NCBI GenBank assembly: GCA_963767565.1
Contig: CAVYEG010000006.1
Span: 744,001-808,000 of the forward strand
From: Palsa-504 sp963767565
Lineage (GTDB): Bacteria > Actinomycetota > Actinomycetes > Streptosporangiales > Streptosporangiaceae
Direction of reading: 5' to 3'
DNA length: 64,000 nt
In this document: positions 8,174 to 17,019 of the stretch, one piece after another
Layout: every line of letters starts with the position of its first letter
Numbering within the stretch: the stretch's first letter is position 1
Position numbers and translations under genes: made by a program
Notes under the pieces: generated by a model
The model's input: the letters and a program-made list of their open reading frames with translations, nothing else
Database searches by the model: none
Told to the model about the DNA's origin: nothing

Positions 8174-9330
8174 CTCGCCTTCTCCAGCTCCGCCTCTATG
8201 GCCTCGGCGACCCGGTCGCGCAGCTCGGGTACCTCGATGGTGTCGATCAGCTGGCCGAAGAACCCGCGGATGACGAGCTTGCGGGCTTCCTCGAAGGGGA
8301 TGCCCCTGGCCATCAGGTAGAACAGGTGGTGGTCCTCGAGCCGGCCGCTCGCGCTGGCGTGGCCGGCCCCGACGATCTCACCGGTGAGGATCTCCAGGTT
8401 CGGCACCGAATCCACCCGGGTGCCGTCGGTCAGGACCAGGTTCCTGTTGTACTCGTAGGTGTCCGTGCCCGCGGCTTCCGGCCTGATCAGCACGTCGCCG
8501 ATCCAGACCGCGTGCGCGTCGGTGCCCTGCAGCGCGCCCTTGTAGGTAACGCGGCTGCGGCAGCGGGGCACATCATGGTCGACGAACAGCCTGTGCTCCA
8601 GGTGCTGGCCCGCGTCGGCGAAGTACAGCCCGGTCAGCTCGGCGTCGCCGCCGGTGCCGTCGTAGCGCACTTCGGTGCCCAGCCGGACCACCGATCCGCC
8701 CAGCGTGACCGCGGTGTGCCGCAGCCGGGCGTCGCGGCCCAGGGTGGCGTAGTGGTGCGAGACATGCACGGCGTCGTCGGCCCAGTCCGCCACGCTGACC
8801 AGCGACAGCGCGGCGCCGTCCCCCACGACCAGCTCGACGTTGTCGGCGTAGGTGGCGCTGCCGCGGTAGTCGAGCACTACCACGGCCCGGGACAACGGCT
8901 CGGCCTGTACCAGCAGGTGACCGTAGCCGGCGCCGCCCGCCGGGCCCCGGCCGGTCACGGTGACCACGGTGGGGCGCGAGGCGTCGGCTTCGGCGGGGAC
9001 CGTGATCACGGTGGCCTCGTCGAAGTTCGCGTACGCCTGCGCGCTCACCCGATCGGCCGGGATGAAGGTGCGGCCCGCTTGAGCCACGGACCGTTCGGCA
9101 GAAGAGGTCTTGACCTCGGGAGCCGGGTCCACGTCCAGTTCCACGGCGGCCGGCACGGACGGGGCCGGAGCCGGCTCGGCGTGCAGGCCGCGGAGGCGGC
9201 GCAGCGGGGTGAACCGCCACTCCTCCTCCCGGCCGCTGGGTACGCCGAAGTCCGCCGGGTCGTAGGACCTGCGCTCGTGCAGCCTGGTGACGGGGGCCGA
9301 TTCAATCGCCCCCTGCAGTCCAGCCGACAT
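8170..9330 (-). CDS. sufD: Fe-S assembly scaffold subunit SufD
   Basis: 386 residues. The C-terminal beta-helix and helical domain match SufD: 'GRLEDHHLFYLMARGIPFEEARKL' and the 'HASASG' motif. The frame stays open upstream, but the ATG at 9330 overlaps the sufB stop as TGATG and begins a recognisable SufD N-terminus ('FGVPSGREEEWRFTPL'), so the longer reading is rejected. It forms the SufBCD complex with its neighbours. Confidence 0.93.
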   Translation of the reverse strand: MSAGLQGAIESAPVTRLHERRSYDPADFGVPSGREEEWRFTPLRRLRGLHAEPAPAPSVPAAVELDVDPAPEVKTSSAERSVAQAGRTFIPADRVSAQAYANFDEATVITVPAEADASRPTVVTVTGRGPAGGAGYGHLLVQAEPLSRAVVVLDYRGSATYADNVELVVGDGAALSLVSVADWADDAVHVSHHYATLGRDARLRHTAVTLGGSVVRLGTEVRYDGTGGDAELTGLYFADAGQHLEHRLFVDHDVPRCRSRVTYKGALQGTDAHAVWIGDVLIRPEAAGTDTYEYNRNLVLTDGTRVDSVPNLEILTGEIVGAGHASASGRLEDHHLFYLMARGIPFEEARKLVIRGFFGQLIDTIEVPELRDRVAEAIEAELEKAR

Positions 9331-10745
9331 CAGCCGACAGCCCCCTCCATCTGCAGCTCGATCAGCCGGTTCAGCTCGAGCGCATACTCCATCGGCAGCT
9401 CGCGGGCGATGGGCTCGACGAACCCGCGGACGATGGTGGCCATGGCCTCGTCCTCGGTCATGCCCCGGCTCATCAGGTAGAACAGCTGGTCCTCGGAGAT
9501 CTTGGAGACGGTCGCCTCGTGGGCCATCTCCACGTCGTCCTCGCGGACGTCCACGTACGGGTAGGTGTCGCTGCGGCTGACCGTGTCCACCAGCAGCGCG
9601 TCGCACTTGACGTTGGACTTGGAGTGCTCGGCGCCCTCCTGCACGTTGATCAGGCCGCGGTAGGAGGTCCGGCCGCCGGCCCGGGCCACCGACTTGGACA
9701 CGATGCTCGAGGAGGTGTGCGGCGCGCAGTGCACCATCTTGGCCCCGGCATCCTGGTGCTGGCCAGGGCCCGCGAACGCGACAGAAAGTGTCTCTCCTCG
9801 CGCGTGCTCGCCCATCAGGTAGACCGCCGGGTACTTCATCGTCACCTTGGAGCCGATGTTGCCGTCGACCCACTCCATGGTCGCGCCCTGCTCGGCCACG
9901 GCCCGCTTGGTGACCAGGTTGTAGACGTTGGCCGACCAGTTCTGGATCGTGGTGTACCGGCAGCGGGCGCCGGGCTTCACGATGATCTCGACCACCGCGG
10001 AATGCAGCGAGTCGGACTTGTAAATGGGCGCGGTGCAGCCCTCCACGTAATGGACGTAGGCGCCCTCGTCGACGATGATCAGGGTCCGCTCGAACTGGCC
10101 CATGTTCTCGGTATTGATACGGAAATAGGCCTGCAGCGGGATTTCCACCTGCACGCCCTTCGGCACGTAAATGAACGAGCCGCCGGACCATACCGCCGTG
10201 TTGAGCGCGGCGAACTTGTTGTCGCCCACCGGGATTACCGTGCTGAAGTATTCCTTGAACAAATCCGGATGCTCGCGCAGCGCGCTGTCCGTGTCGAGGA
10301 AGATGACGCCCTTTTCCTCGAGGTCTTCCCGGATCTTGTGGTAGACGACCTCGGACTCGTACTGCGCGGCGACACCCGCGATAAGCCGCTGCTTTTCCGC
10401 CTCGGGGATGCCGAGCCGGTCGTAGGTGTTCTTGATGTCGGCGGGCAGTTCGTCCCAGCTGGCCGCCTGCTTCTCGGTGGAGCGGACGAAATACTTGATG
10501 TTGTCGAAGTCAATCTCGGACAGGTCGGCGCCCCAGGTCGGCAGCGGCTTGCGGCCGAAGGACTTCAGCCCCTTCAGCCGCAGGTCGAGCATCCACTCCG
10601 GCTCGTTCTTGCGAACCGAGATGTCGCGGACCACCTCTTCGGACAGGCCACGGCGCGCGGACGCGCCGGCCACGTCCGAGTCGGCCCAGCCGAACTTGTA
10701 CGTGCCCAGCCCCTCGAGCTGTTCCTGCGTGGTGGTGGTCGTCAT
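9330..10745 (-). CDS. sufB: Fe-S assembly scaffold subunit SufB
   Basis: 471 residues. Recognisable SufB blocks include 'KNEPEWMLDLRLKGLK', 'GVQVEIPLQAYFRINTENMG', 'HYVEGCTAPIY' and 'EDQLFYLMSRGMTEDEA'. SufB carries the nascent cluster in SufBC2D. The ATG at 10745 overlaps the end of sufR by four bases, so the repressor and the scaffold are co-translated. Confidence 0.96.
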   Translation of the reverse strand: MTTTTTQEQLEGLGTYKFGWADSDVAGASARRGLSEEVVRDISVRKNEPEWMLDLRLKGLKSFGRKPLPTWGADLSEIDFDNIKYFVRSTEKQAASWDELPADIKNTYDRLGIPEAEKQRLIAGVAAQYESEVVYHKIREDLEEKGVIFLDTDSALREHPDLFKEYFSTVIPVGDNKFAALNTAVWSGGSFIYVPKGVQVEIPLQAYFRINTENMGQFERTLIIVDEGAYVHYVEGCTAPIYKSDSLHSAVVEIIVKPGARCRYTTIQNWSANVYNLVTKRAVAEQGATMEWVDGNIGSKVTMKYPAVYLMGEHARGETLSVAFAGPGQHQDAGAKMVHCAPHTSSSIVSKSVARAGGRTSYRGLINVQEGAEHSKSNVKCDALLVDTVSRSDTYPYVDVREDDVEMAHEATVSKISEDQLFYLMSRGMTEDEAMATIVRGFVEPIARELPMEYALELNRLIELQMEGAVG

Positions 10746-11518
10746 GTCAAGAGCCCTCCGGACCCCGTGTTTTCATGTCGCTGGATGATTTCTGTAGGTA
10801 CCTGCTGTACAACATCCTGGGCCGGGCCTGCCTTCCCGGCGCCGGTGACGCTCGCGACGCTCGTGACGTGCGTGGTGCAGATCCCGTCGCCGTGCGCGAT
10901 CGTAGCGAGGCGCCGCACCGGCGTGCCGAGCAGCCTGCCGAACGCCTCGGTCTCCGCCTCGCACAGCTGCGGGAACTCGGCCGCCACGTGCGCGACCGGG
11001 CAGTGATGCTGGCACAGCTGCTCGCCGGACGGGCCTGCCGCCCCGATGGCGGGCGCCGGGCCCGCAGAGGCGGCGTAGCCGTCGGCGGACAGCGCCTCGG
11101 CCAGGGCCTGCACCCGGGCGGCCAGCTCGCCCTGGGCCACTACCGGCGCGTACCGCCGCTCCAGGTCGGAGATCTGGGTGCGGGCGAACTCGGCGATCGC
11201 GTCGGCACCGGCCCGCTCGGCCAGGAACCGCAGTGCTCCGGTGGCCAGGTCGTCGTAGGCGTGCTCGAACGCGCTGCGCCCGGCGTCGGTGATCACGAAG
11301 ACCTTGGCCGGCCGGCCGCGGCCCCGGTTGCCGTACGTCCGGGCCGTCCTGGTCTCGATGAGGCCCTCGGCCAGGAGGTTGTCCAGGTGACGCCGGATGG
11401 CCGCAGGGGTCAGCCCGAGCCGGCCGCCCAGCGTGGCGGCGGTCGACGGCCCGAGCTCCAGGATCAGCCGCGCGACCTGGCCCCGGGTGGGACCCTCGAG
11501 CGGCCGGACGTTTTTCAC
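10742..11518 (-). CDS. sufR: SufR-type Fe-S-sensing repressor of the suf operon
   Basis: 258 residues. An N-terminal winged helix ('STAATLGGRLGLTPAAIRRH') is followed by a C-terminal cluster-binding domain with Cys in 'QLCQHHCPVAHVAAEFPQLC' and in 'GDGICTTH'. SufR homologues bind a [4Fe-4S] cluster and repress suf when clusters are plentiful. A TTG at 11554 would extend the frame by 12 residues. I prefer the GTG at 11518, where homology to other actinobacterial SufR proteins begins, although no good ribosome site is visible. A palindrome covers this start codon. Confidence 0.87.
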   Translation of the reverse strand: MKNVRPLEGPTRGQVARLILELGPSTAATLGGRLGLTPAAIRRHLDNLLAEGLIETRTARTYGNRGRGRPAKVFVITDAGRSAFEHAYDDLATGALRFLAERAGADAIAEFARTQISDLERRYAPVVAQGELAARVQALAEALSADGYAASAGPAPAIGAAGPSGEQLCQHHCPVAHVAAEFPQLCEAETEAFGRLLGTPVRRLATIAHGDGICTTHVTSVASVTGAGKAGPAQDVVQQVPTEIIQRHENTGSGGLLT

Positions 11519-11530
11519 AACACCATTGTG
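11516..11530. promoter_or_regulatory. Candidate SufR operator overlapping the sufR start codon
   Basis: Perfect inverted repeat CACAA-N5-TTGTG whose left arm contains the complement of the sufR GTG start. SufR sites elsewhere are inverted repeats of similar form upstream of suf genes. Position at the head of the operon suggests autoregulation. Confidence 0.45.
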
Positions 11531-11625
11531 CCGTAAATAGGGTGGCCAGTGCAAACTTTCTGCAACGCCGACGTGACGTAAATCACGCCAGGCCCGAGCA
11601 GCCGCTCGGCGTTGCGCTGTCCGGC

Positions 11626-14052
11626 TTACGGGTCGATGCCGACCGTGATCCCGGCCACTCCGCTGGGATGGTCGGCCAGGCCGCGGACCACGGCATCGGC
11701 CCGGGCCGCGACCCGCAGCGGCTCGGCGATCTGGCTGAGCAGCGCCTCGGCCGCCTGATCGTGCGCCTGCACGGTCAGCAGGCTCAGCCGGGCCGAGTTG
11801 CCCAGGTGCAGCCCGCTGCGCAGCACCCGGGTCGCGTCCAGGATCACTGCCAGCTGGTCCACCGCGCTCCGGTCGCCGGACCAGCGCGGGTCGGCGGCCG
11901 GCCAGCGGGTCAGGTGCAGCGAGACCGCGCCCTCATGCTCGCGGTAGAACCGCTGGTACATATGCTCGGTCAGGAACGGCGCGAACGGGGCGAACAGCCC
12001 GAGCAGTACCCGGTAGGACTCCCACAGCGTCCACCGCGCGCTGGCCTCCTCGGTCCGGTCCTTGATCATCTCGATGTAGCGGTCGCAGTAGATCGACCAG
12101 AACATCCGGGACGCCGCCTGGTGCGCCTGCTGGTAGTCGTGGGCCTCGAAGGCCGCCGTGGTCTGTTCGACCGCGTCGGCCAGGTGCGAGAGCAGCCAGC
12201 GGTCCACGATGTTCCGCTCCCCCGGCACCAGGGCGGGCGCGGCCGCGTCGAAGCCCGCCAGGTTCATGGTCAGGAAGCGGCCCACGTTCCACAGCTTCAC
12301 CGTGAACTTCCGGCCGGTCCGCACGTCCTTCTCGTTGTACCGCAGGTCGGTGCCGATGCGGCCCTTGGCGGCCCACTGCCGCAGCGCGTCCGCGCCGTAC
12401 CTGGCCATCACGTCGTCGGGCACGTAGCGGTTGTAGCCGCCCGGGGCGGCCGAGCGGTCCAGGTCCCGCTTGGACAGCTTCTTGCCCTGCTCGTTCAGGC
12501 CCCAGCCGGAGATCAGCGCGGTGCGCCACGGGAGCCGGCCGAACAGCAGCTCAGACTGCACCACCGAATAGAACAGCCAGGTCCTGATGATCTCGAATGC
12601 CTGCACCCGCATGGACATCGGCGCCAGCGCGGGATCGGTACCTCCGATGGCCCACCCGTCGTTGATCTGCGGCGTCAGCGACGAGGTCATCCAGGTGTCC
12701 ATCACGTCCTGATCGGCCGCCAGCTCGGCAGAACCGCAGGACGGGCAGGCCGTCACCGGCGGCTTGTCGGTCAGCGGGTCGACCGGCAGGTCCGCGAGCA
12801 GAGCCAGCACCGGGGCCGCGCAGGCGGCGCAGAACCACACCGGGAACGGCACCCCGTAACGGCGCTGCCTGCTGATGTTCCAGTCCCACTTCAGGCCGTC
12901 GATCCAGTCCTCGAGCCGCCGCCGCATGAACGCGGGGACCCACTCCAGCTCGGCCGCCCGGGCCCGGAACCGGTCGGCGTGCTCCCGCACCGCGACGAAC
13001 CACTGCGGCCTGATCTGGAACTCGACCGGGGTCTGGCAGCGTTCGTGGACCCCGACCACCTGCCGCACCGGCACGCTGGAGACCAGCAGCCCCGCCTCGT
13101 CCAGCGCCTTCACCACGGCCGAACGCGCCTGGGTCACCTGCAGCCCCGCAAACGGGCCCGCCAGCGGCCCCAGCCGCCCGTCCGGCTCCAGCACCAGGCG
13201 CAAGTCCAGCTGGTCGCGCCGCCAGCGCAGCACATCTTCGTTATCGCCGAACGTGCACACCATCATCAGCCCGGTCCCGTACTCCGGGTCCACGTCCTGG
13301 TCGGCCAGCACCGGGACCTCGTAGCCGAACAGCGGCACCACGGCCCGGTCCAGCCCCGCGTAGCGCGGGTCGTCCGGCCGGTGGTACAGCGCCACGCAGG
13401 CCGGGAGCAGCTCGGGCCGGGTGGTGGCGATCTCGAGGTCCCGCTCGCCGCCGAGCCTGATCGTGTGCAGCCTGCTGGTCCGCTCCAGGTCTTCCACGTC
13501 CGCCTGGGCCAGCGAGGTCCGGTCTTCCGGGCACCACAGGATCGGATCCTGGACCCGCCGCAGGTAGCCCGCCTGGTAGAGCGTGACGAAGGCGGCCTGG
13601 GCGGTCCGCTGGCAGCGGGCGTCGATGGTGGAGTAACGCAGCGACCAGTCCACCGACAGGCCCAGGCGGCGCCACAGGTCCGCATAGCGTTCGGCCGTCC
13701 GCCGGGTCTCGGCCAGGCACAGCGCCACGAAGTCGGCCCGGGGCAGGTCCACGGCCCGCACGCCGTAGGCCTGCTCCACGTACCGCTCGGTGGGCAGCCC
13801 ATTGTCGTCGAACCCGATCGGGTAGAACACCCGCTCGCCCCGCATCCGGCGGTAGCGCACGATGAAGTCGGGCTGGGAGTAGCTCATGGCGTGGCCGACG
13901 TGCAGGTGCGCCGCCGATACGTACGGCGGCGGCGTGTCCACGCTGAATACCGGGCCGGCGCCGTCGCGGTCGTAGCGGTAGACGTCGTGGGCCTGCCACA
14001 GCGCCCGGGCCGCGGCCTCCACGGCCTGATGGTCGTACTCGCCCGATTCCAT
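11626..14052 (-). CDS. valS: Valyl-tRNA synthetase-type class I aminoacyl-tRNA synthetase
   Basis: 808 residues. The HIGH-type motif is HVGHA near residue 50, and the KMSKS-type motif is KLSKR in 'LNEQGKKLSKRDLD'. 'FYPIGFDDNGLPTERYVEQ' resembles the archaeal/rickettsial ValRS style rather than the common bacterial one. A zinc-ribbon-like pair CAAC...CPSC lies in the middle, and there is no long C-terminal coiled coil. It should charge tRNA-Val, but it could be a second, specialised copy. The ATG at 14052 is the first start compatible with synthetase homology; the frame stays open far upstream as an antisense shadow of the phosphoesterase gene. Confidence 0.8.
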   Translation of the reverse strand: MESGEYDHQAVEAAARALWQAHDVYRYDRDGAGPVFSVDTPPPYVSAAHLHVGHAMSYSQPDFIVRYRRMRGERVFYPIGFDDNGLPTERYVEQAYGVRAVDLPRADFVALCLAETRRTAERYADLWRRLGLSVDWSLRYSTIDARCQRTAQAAFVTLYQAGYLRRVQDPILWCPEDRTSLAQADVEDLERTSRLHTIRLGGERDLEIATTRPELLPACVALYHRPDDPRYAGLDRAVVPLFGYEVPVLADQDVDPEYGTGLMMVCTFGDNEDVLRWRRDQLDLRLVLEPDGRLGPLAGPFAGLQVTQARSAVVKALDEAGLLVSSVPVRQVVGVHERCQTPVEFQIRPQWFVAVREHADRFRARAAELEWVPAFMRRRLEDWIDGLKWDWNISRQRRYGVPFPVWFCAACAAPVLALLADLPVDPLTDKPPVTACPSCGSAELAADQDVMDTWMTSSLTPQINDGWAIGGTDPALAPMSMRVQAFEIIRTWLFYSVVQSELLFGRLPWRTALISGWGLNEQGKKLSKRDLDRSAAPGGYNRYVPDDVMARYGADALRQWAAKGRIGTDLRYNEKDVRTGRKFTVKLWNVGRFLTMNLAGFDAAAPALVPGERNIVDRWLLSHLADAVEQTTAAFEAHDYQQAHQAASRMFWSIYCDRYIEMIKDRTEEASARWTLWESYRVLLGLFAPFAPFLTEHMYQRFYREHEGAVSLHLTRWPAADPRWSGDRSAVDQLAVILDATRVLRSGLHLGNSARLSLLTVQAHDQAAEALLSQIAEPLRVAARADAVVRGLADHPSGVAGITVGIDP

Positions 14053-14187
14053 AGCTAGGGACGCTATCCGGCTGGGCGCCGCTACTGAAAACAATTTTGG
14101 CCGAACGGAGCGTGGTTCTCGTTTTCCCAGCCTCGGACCGGAAGCTCCCGGCCGCCTCGCGCGTCTTACCCTCTTGCCTACGGCATC

Positions 14188-15498
14188 ATGGCTAGAACAG
14201 CCCACGAGCGAGCCGAGAAAGACAAGCACGCCATGCCCGCGCCGCGACCTGACCTCGCCGACCTGCTCGAGGTGACCGTCCCCGCCGGCGGCAAGGTCAT
14301 CACGGTCAGCGACCTGCACCTGCCCCCGGTCCGCACCGACGTGTCCGGGCGGTCCTGCGAGATGCTGGCCGGGCACCTGGGCGCCGAGACCGGGGTGCTG
14401 ACCGTGGTCCTGGCCGGGGACGTGGTCGAGCTGCTCGGCTCTGCGGGGTCGACGGCCACCGACATCCTGCGCCCGCACGAGGACCTGTGCGCGGCGCTGC
14501 TGGAGGTGACCGCCCGCGGCGGGCAGGTCATCTACATCATCGGCAATCACGACAGCGACCTGGCCTGGGACGTCAAGGCCGCGGACGCGGTCCGGGAGAT
14601 GACCGGAGCCACGCTGTGCCTGGCCGCGGACCTGATCCTGGCCGACGGCCGGAAGGTCCGGGTGGAGCACGGCCATCAGCTCGACCCCTACAACTGCTTC
14701 TGCGACGCCCGCAACCCGCTGGACACCCCGATGGGCCACCACATCGTCAGGGAGGTCATCCCGCGGATCGAGTTTCTCGGCCGCGGCTGGGTCGACGGCG
14801 CGCACGAGATGGCGGATCCCGCCGATTTCCCGTCCTTCATCGGCTCCCGGCTCGTCTACCGCAAGCTGGGCCGCCACCTGTGGTGGCTGATCGCGCTCCC
14901 GCTGGCCATCCTCATCCTGGTCCGGATCCCCGAGTTCACCGCGTTCCGGTCCCGTTACCCGGATACCGACGTGTGGGTGCGCCGGGCCGAGATCCTCGGC
15001 TACGGCGCGGTGGCCGACCTGGTCGTCATCGCCGCCCTGGTCGGCATCCTGGCCCGGCGAGCCTGGGTGTCGATCAGCGCGCTGGCCCTGGACAAGCGGG
15101 GCTACGGGCAGAACACGGCCGCCCGCCAGCGGGCCGCCGACCTGGTCGCCGACGGGTACTACGGCTTCGTCTCCGGGCACACGCATCATCCGGAGCTGGC
15201 CGCCACCGGGTCCGGCTTCTACGCCAACTCGGGCTCGTGCACGTCAGTGGTGGAGGGGATCGGCGGGAAGTTCGGCCTGCCCCCGGCCTACGTGCGCAAC
15301 CAGCAGGTCTGCTGGGTGGAGATCGGCCCGGACCAGGCCGAGCTGGTCTCCGCCCGGGTCGAGCTGCCCGGCGCGACCCGGATGGAGCGGTTCGTGGCCC
15401 ACGGCCGCAACCCGCACTCCGACTCCCCGGTGCGCGTGGCTAGCTGGCCGCTCGGCCCCGACTGGCCGCCCGCCGACCAGAAGGCCGCCCGCAAGTAG
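14188..15498 (+). CDS. Membrane-anchored metallophosphoesterase
   Basis: 436 residues. Calcineurin-like phosphoesterase motifs appear in order: SDLH, GDVVE, GNHD, 'VEHGHQLD' and 'SGHTHHPEL'. Between the fourth and fifth motifs there are two hydrophobic segments (about residues 231-251 and 268-292). The catalytic halves are therefore separated in sequence by a membrane hairpin. Substrate unknown; some membrane-linked relatives act on UDP-diacylglucosamine or nucleotides. An alternative ATG lies at 14233. It converges on the DksA-like gene. Confidence 0.8.
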   Translation: MARTAHERAEKDKHAMPAPRPDLADLLEVTVPAGGKVITVSDLHLPPVRTDVSGRSCEMLAGHLGAETGVLTVVLAGDVVELLGSAGSTATDILRPHEDLCAALLEVTARGGQVIYIIGNHDSDLAWDVKAADAVREMTGATLCLAADLILADGRKVRVEHGHQLDPYNCFCDARNPLDTPMGHHIVREVIPRIEFLGRGWVDGAHEMADPADFPSFIGSRLVYRKLGRHLWWLIALPLAILILVRIPEFTAFRSRYPDTDVWVRRAEILGYGAVADLVVIAALVGILARRAWVSISALALDKRGYGQNTAARQRAADLVADGYYGFVSGHTHHPELAATGSGFYANSGSCTSVVEGIGGKFGLPPAYVRNQQVCWVEIGPDQAELVSARVELPGATRMERFVAHGRNPHSDSPVRVASWPLGPDWPPADQKAARK

Positions 15499-15533
15499 CC
15501 CCCCGACGGCGCGCCGCCGTCCCCGCCGCCCCA

Positions 15534-15558
15534 GCCGGCGGAAGCGTGAACCGCCGGC
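15534..15558. terminator. Hairpin between convergent genes
   Basis: Arms GCCGGCGG and CCGCCGGC with a 9-base loop. It sits between the phosphoesterase stop (+) and the DksA-like stop (-). There is no U-run, as is common in actinobacteria. Confidence 0.45.
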
Positions 15559-15596
15559 GGAATCCGCTTAACGGCGTATCCCGGAGCCGGGTTTCA

Positions 15597-15947
15597 CTAC
15601 CCCCGTTCGGCTGCCCTGGCCTCTTCGATGGTGAGCTCAGCGGCGGGGTCGGCTTCCAGGCGCTCGTCGGGGATCGGGTCACCGCTGCGGACGGACCGGC
15701 CGTAGCTGCCGTTATCCAGCCGGTGAAGCGCCCGCTCGATGACCTCGAGCCGGTCGCGCAGGCTCTCCGCGATCGCGTCATCCTGGCCCTCTTCGGTGAG
15801 CGCCAGCGCGGCGTCGGCGTTATCCTCGGCCTCGCTCGCCACCTCGGCCTCGCGGTCGTCGCGGCCCGCGGACTCGGAGTCCTTGAGCAGGCTGAGCACC
15901 TCATCACGTTCGGTGATGAGCAACGTGCGGGCCCGGTCGGTGTCCAT
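15597..15947 (-). CDS. DksA/TraR-like protein lacking the zinc cysteines
   Basis: 116 residues. An acidic coiled-coil N-terminal part leads to a DksA-type C-terminal segment, 'NGSYGRSVRSGDPIPDERLE', followed by 'ADPAAELTIEEA'. In canonical proteins this segment is YGxCxxCGxxI...P...CxxC. Here the cysteine positions are Ser, Ser and non-Cys residues, so a C4 zinc finger cannot form. It is probably still an RNA-polymerase secondary-channel protein, or a divergent relative. The 'DDAIAESLRDRLE' stretch keeps the acidic tip character. The start may equally be a downstream codon. Confidence 0.7.
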   Translation of the reverse strand: MDTDRARTLLITERDEVLSLLKDSESAGRDDREAEVASEAEDNADAALALTEEGQDDAIAESLRDRLEVIERALHRLDNGSYGRSVRSGDPIPDERLEADPAAELTIEEARAAERG

Positions 15948-16068
15948 CCGGCGGTCCTCCTAAGTCCGTGGGGTCGTAGCTGTCGGGCGCGTGCCCATCA
16001 TCCGCAGCATAGCGAGCCGTACCGGATGGCCGCGTGAGGCGGCCAGGGCGCCCCGTAGACTCGCCTGC

Positions 16069-17019
16069 GTGAGCACCGGCACGGCCCCTGCGGACCCAGC
16101 GGCGCCTGCCGTCCAGATCGGCGGGCTGGTCAAGCGTTACGGCCAGGTCGCCGCCGTGGACGGGCTCTCGCTGACCGCCCCGCGCGGCGCGGTGACCGGC
16201 ATCCTCGGGCCTAACGGCGCGGGCAAGACCACCACGGTCGAGATCTGCGAGGGATACCGGCGGCCCGACCAGGGTACGGTGCGCGTGCTCGGGCTCGACC
16301 CGGTTCGGGACGCCCGGGCGCTGCGGCCCCGGGTAGGCGTGATGCTGCAGGCCGGCGGGATCCCGCCGTCGGTGCCCGCGGCCGATTACCTGGCGCTGCT
16401 GAGCCGGTTTCACGCCAGCCCAGTCGAGGTGCCCGTACTGCTCGACCTGGTCGGGCTGACCCCGGTGGCCCGCACTGCGTACAAACGGCTCTCCGGCGGC
16501 CAGCAGCAGCGGCTGTCACTGGCCGCGGCCGTCGTCGGCCGCCCGGACCTGGTGTTCCTTGACGAGCCCACGGCCGGCATGGACCCGCAGGCGCGGCACG
16601 CCACCTGGGACCTGATCGGCGAGCTGCGCGCGGCCGGGGTGAGCGTCATCCTGACCACCCACTTCATGGAGGAAGCCGAGCGGCTCTGCGATCACGTCAC
16701 CATCATCGACCACGGCCAGCTCGTGGCCGCGGGCACGCCGGAGCAGCTCACCGGCACGATCGGCCAGCTCAGGTTCCGCGCCGAGGCCGGACTGGACCTG
16801 GGCAGCCTGCTCACGGTGCTGCCGGCGGCCAGCGCGGTCAAGGAATCTCCGGCCGGCCACTACGTGCTCGAGGTGCACGGCGCGGTGGACCCGCTGCTGC
16901 TGGCCGCGGTAACCGCGTGGTGCGCCGAGCGGGGCGTGCTGGCCAACAGCCTGCGCATCGAGAGCCGGACGCTGGAGGACGTATTCCTCGAGCTGACCGG
17001 GAAGGAACTCCGCACATGA
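16069..17019 (+). CDS. ABC transporter ATP-binding protein (DrrA-type)
   Basis: 316 residues. Walker A is GPNGAGKTT near residue 47, Q-loop 'MLQAGG', signature LSGGQQQR, Walker B LVFLDEPTAGMD, and the H-switch 'LTTHFMEEAE'. The extra C-terminal domain is typical of drug or polyketide exporters (DrrA/CcmA class). I use the GTG at 16069; the frame extends upstream without homology. The ATGA overlap with the next gene shows it works with that permease. Confidence 0.9.
   Translation: MSTGTAPADPAAPAVQIGGLVKRYGQVAAVDGLSLTAPRGAVTGILGPNGAGKTTTVEICEGYRRPDQGTVRVLGLDPVRDARALRPRVGVMLQAGGIPPSVPAADYLALLSRFHASPVEVPVLLDLVGLTPVARTAYKRLSGGQQQRLSLAAAVVGRPDLVFLDEPTAGMDPQARHATWDLIGELRAAGVSVILTTHFMEEAERLCDHVTIIDHGQLVAAGTPEQLTGTIGQLRFRAEAGLDLGSLLTVLPAASAVKESPAGHYVLEVHGAVDPLLLAAVTAWCAERGVLANSLRIESRTLEDVFLELTGKELRT

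Noticed and set aside
11542..14058. An 838-codon plus-strand frame
   Set aside because: It is antisense to the valyl-tRNA synthetase gene, rich in His/Arg/Gly/Pro with no recognisable domain; GC-rich DNA commonly leaves such frames open.
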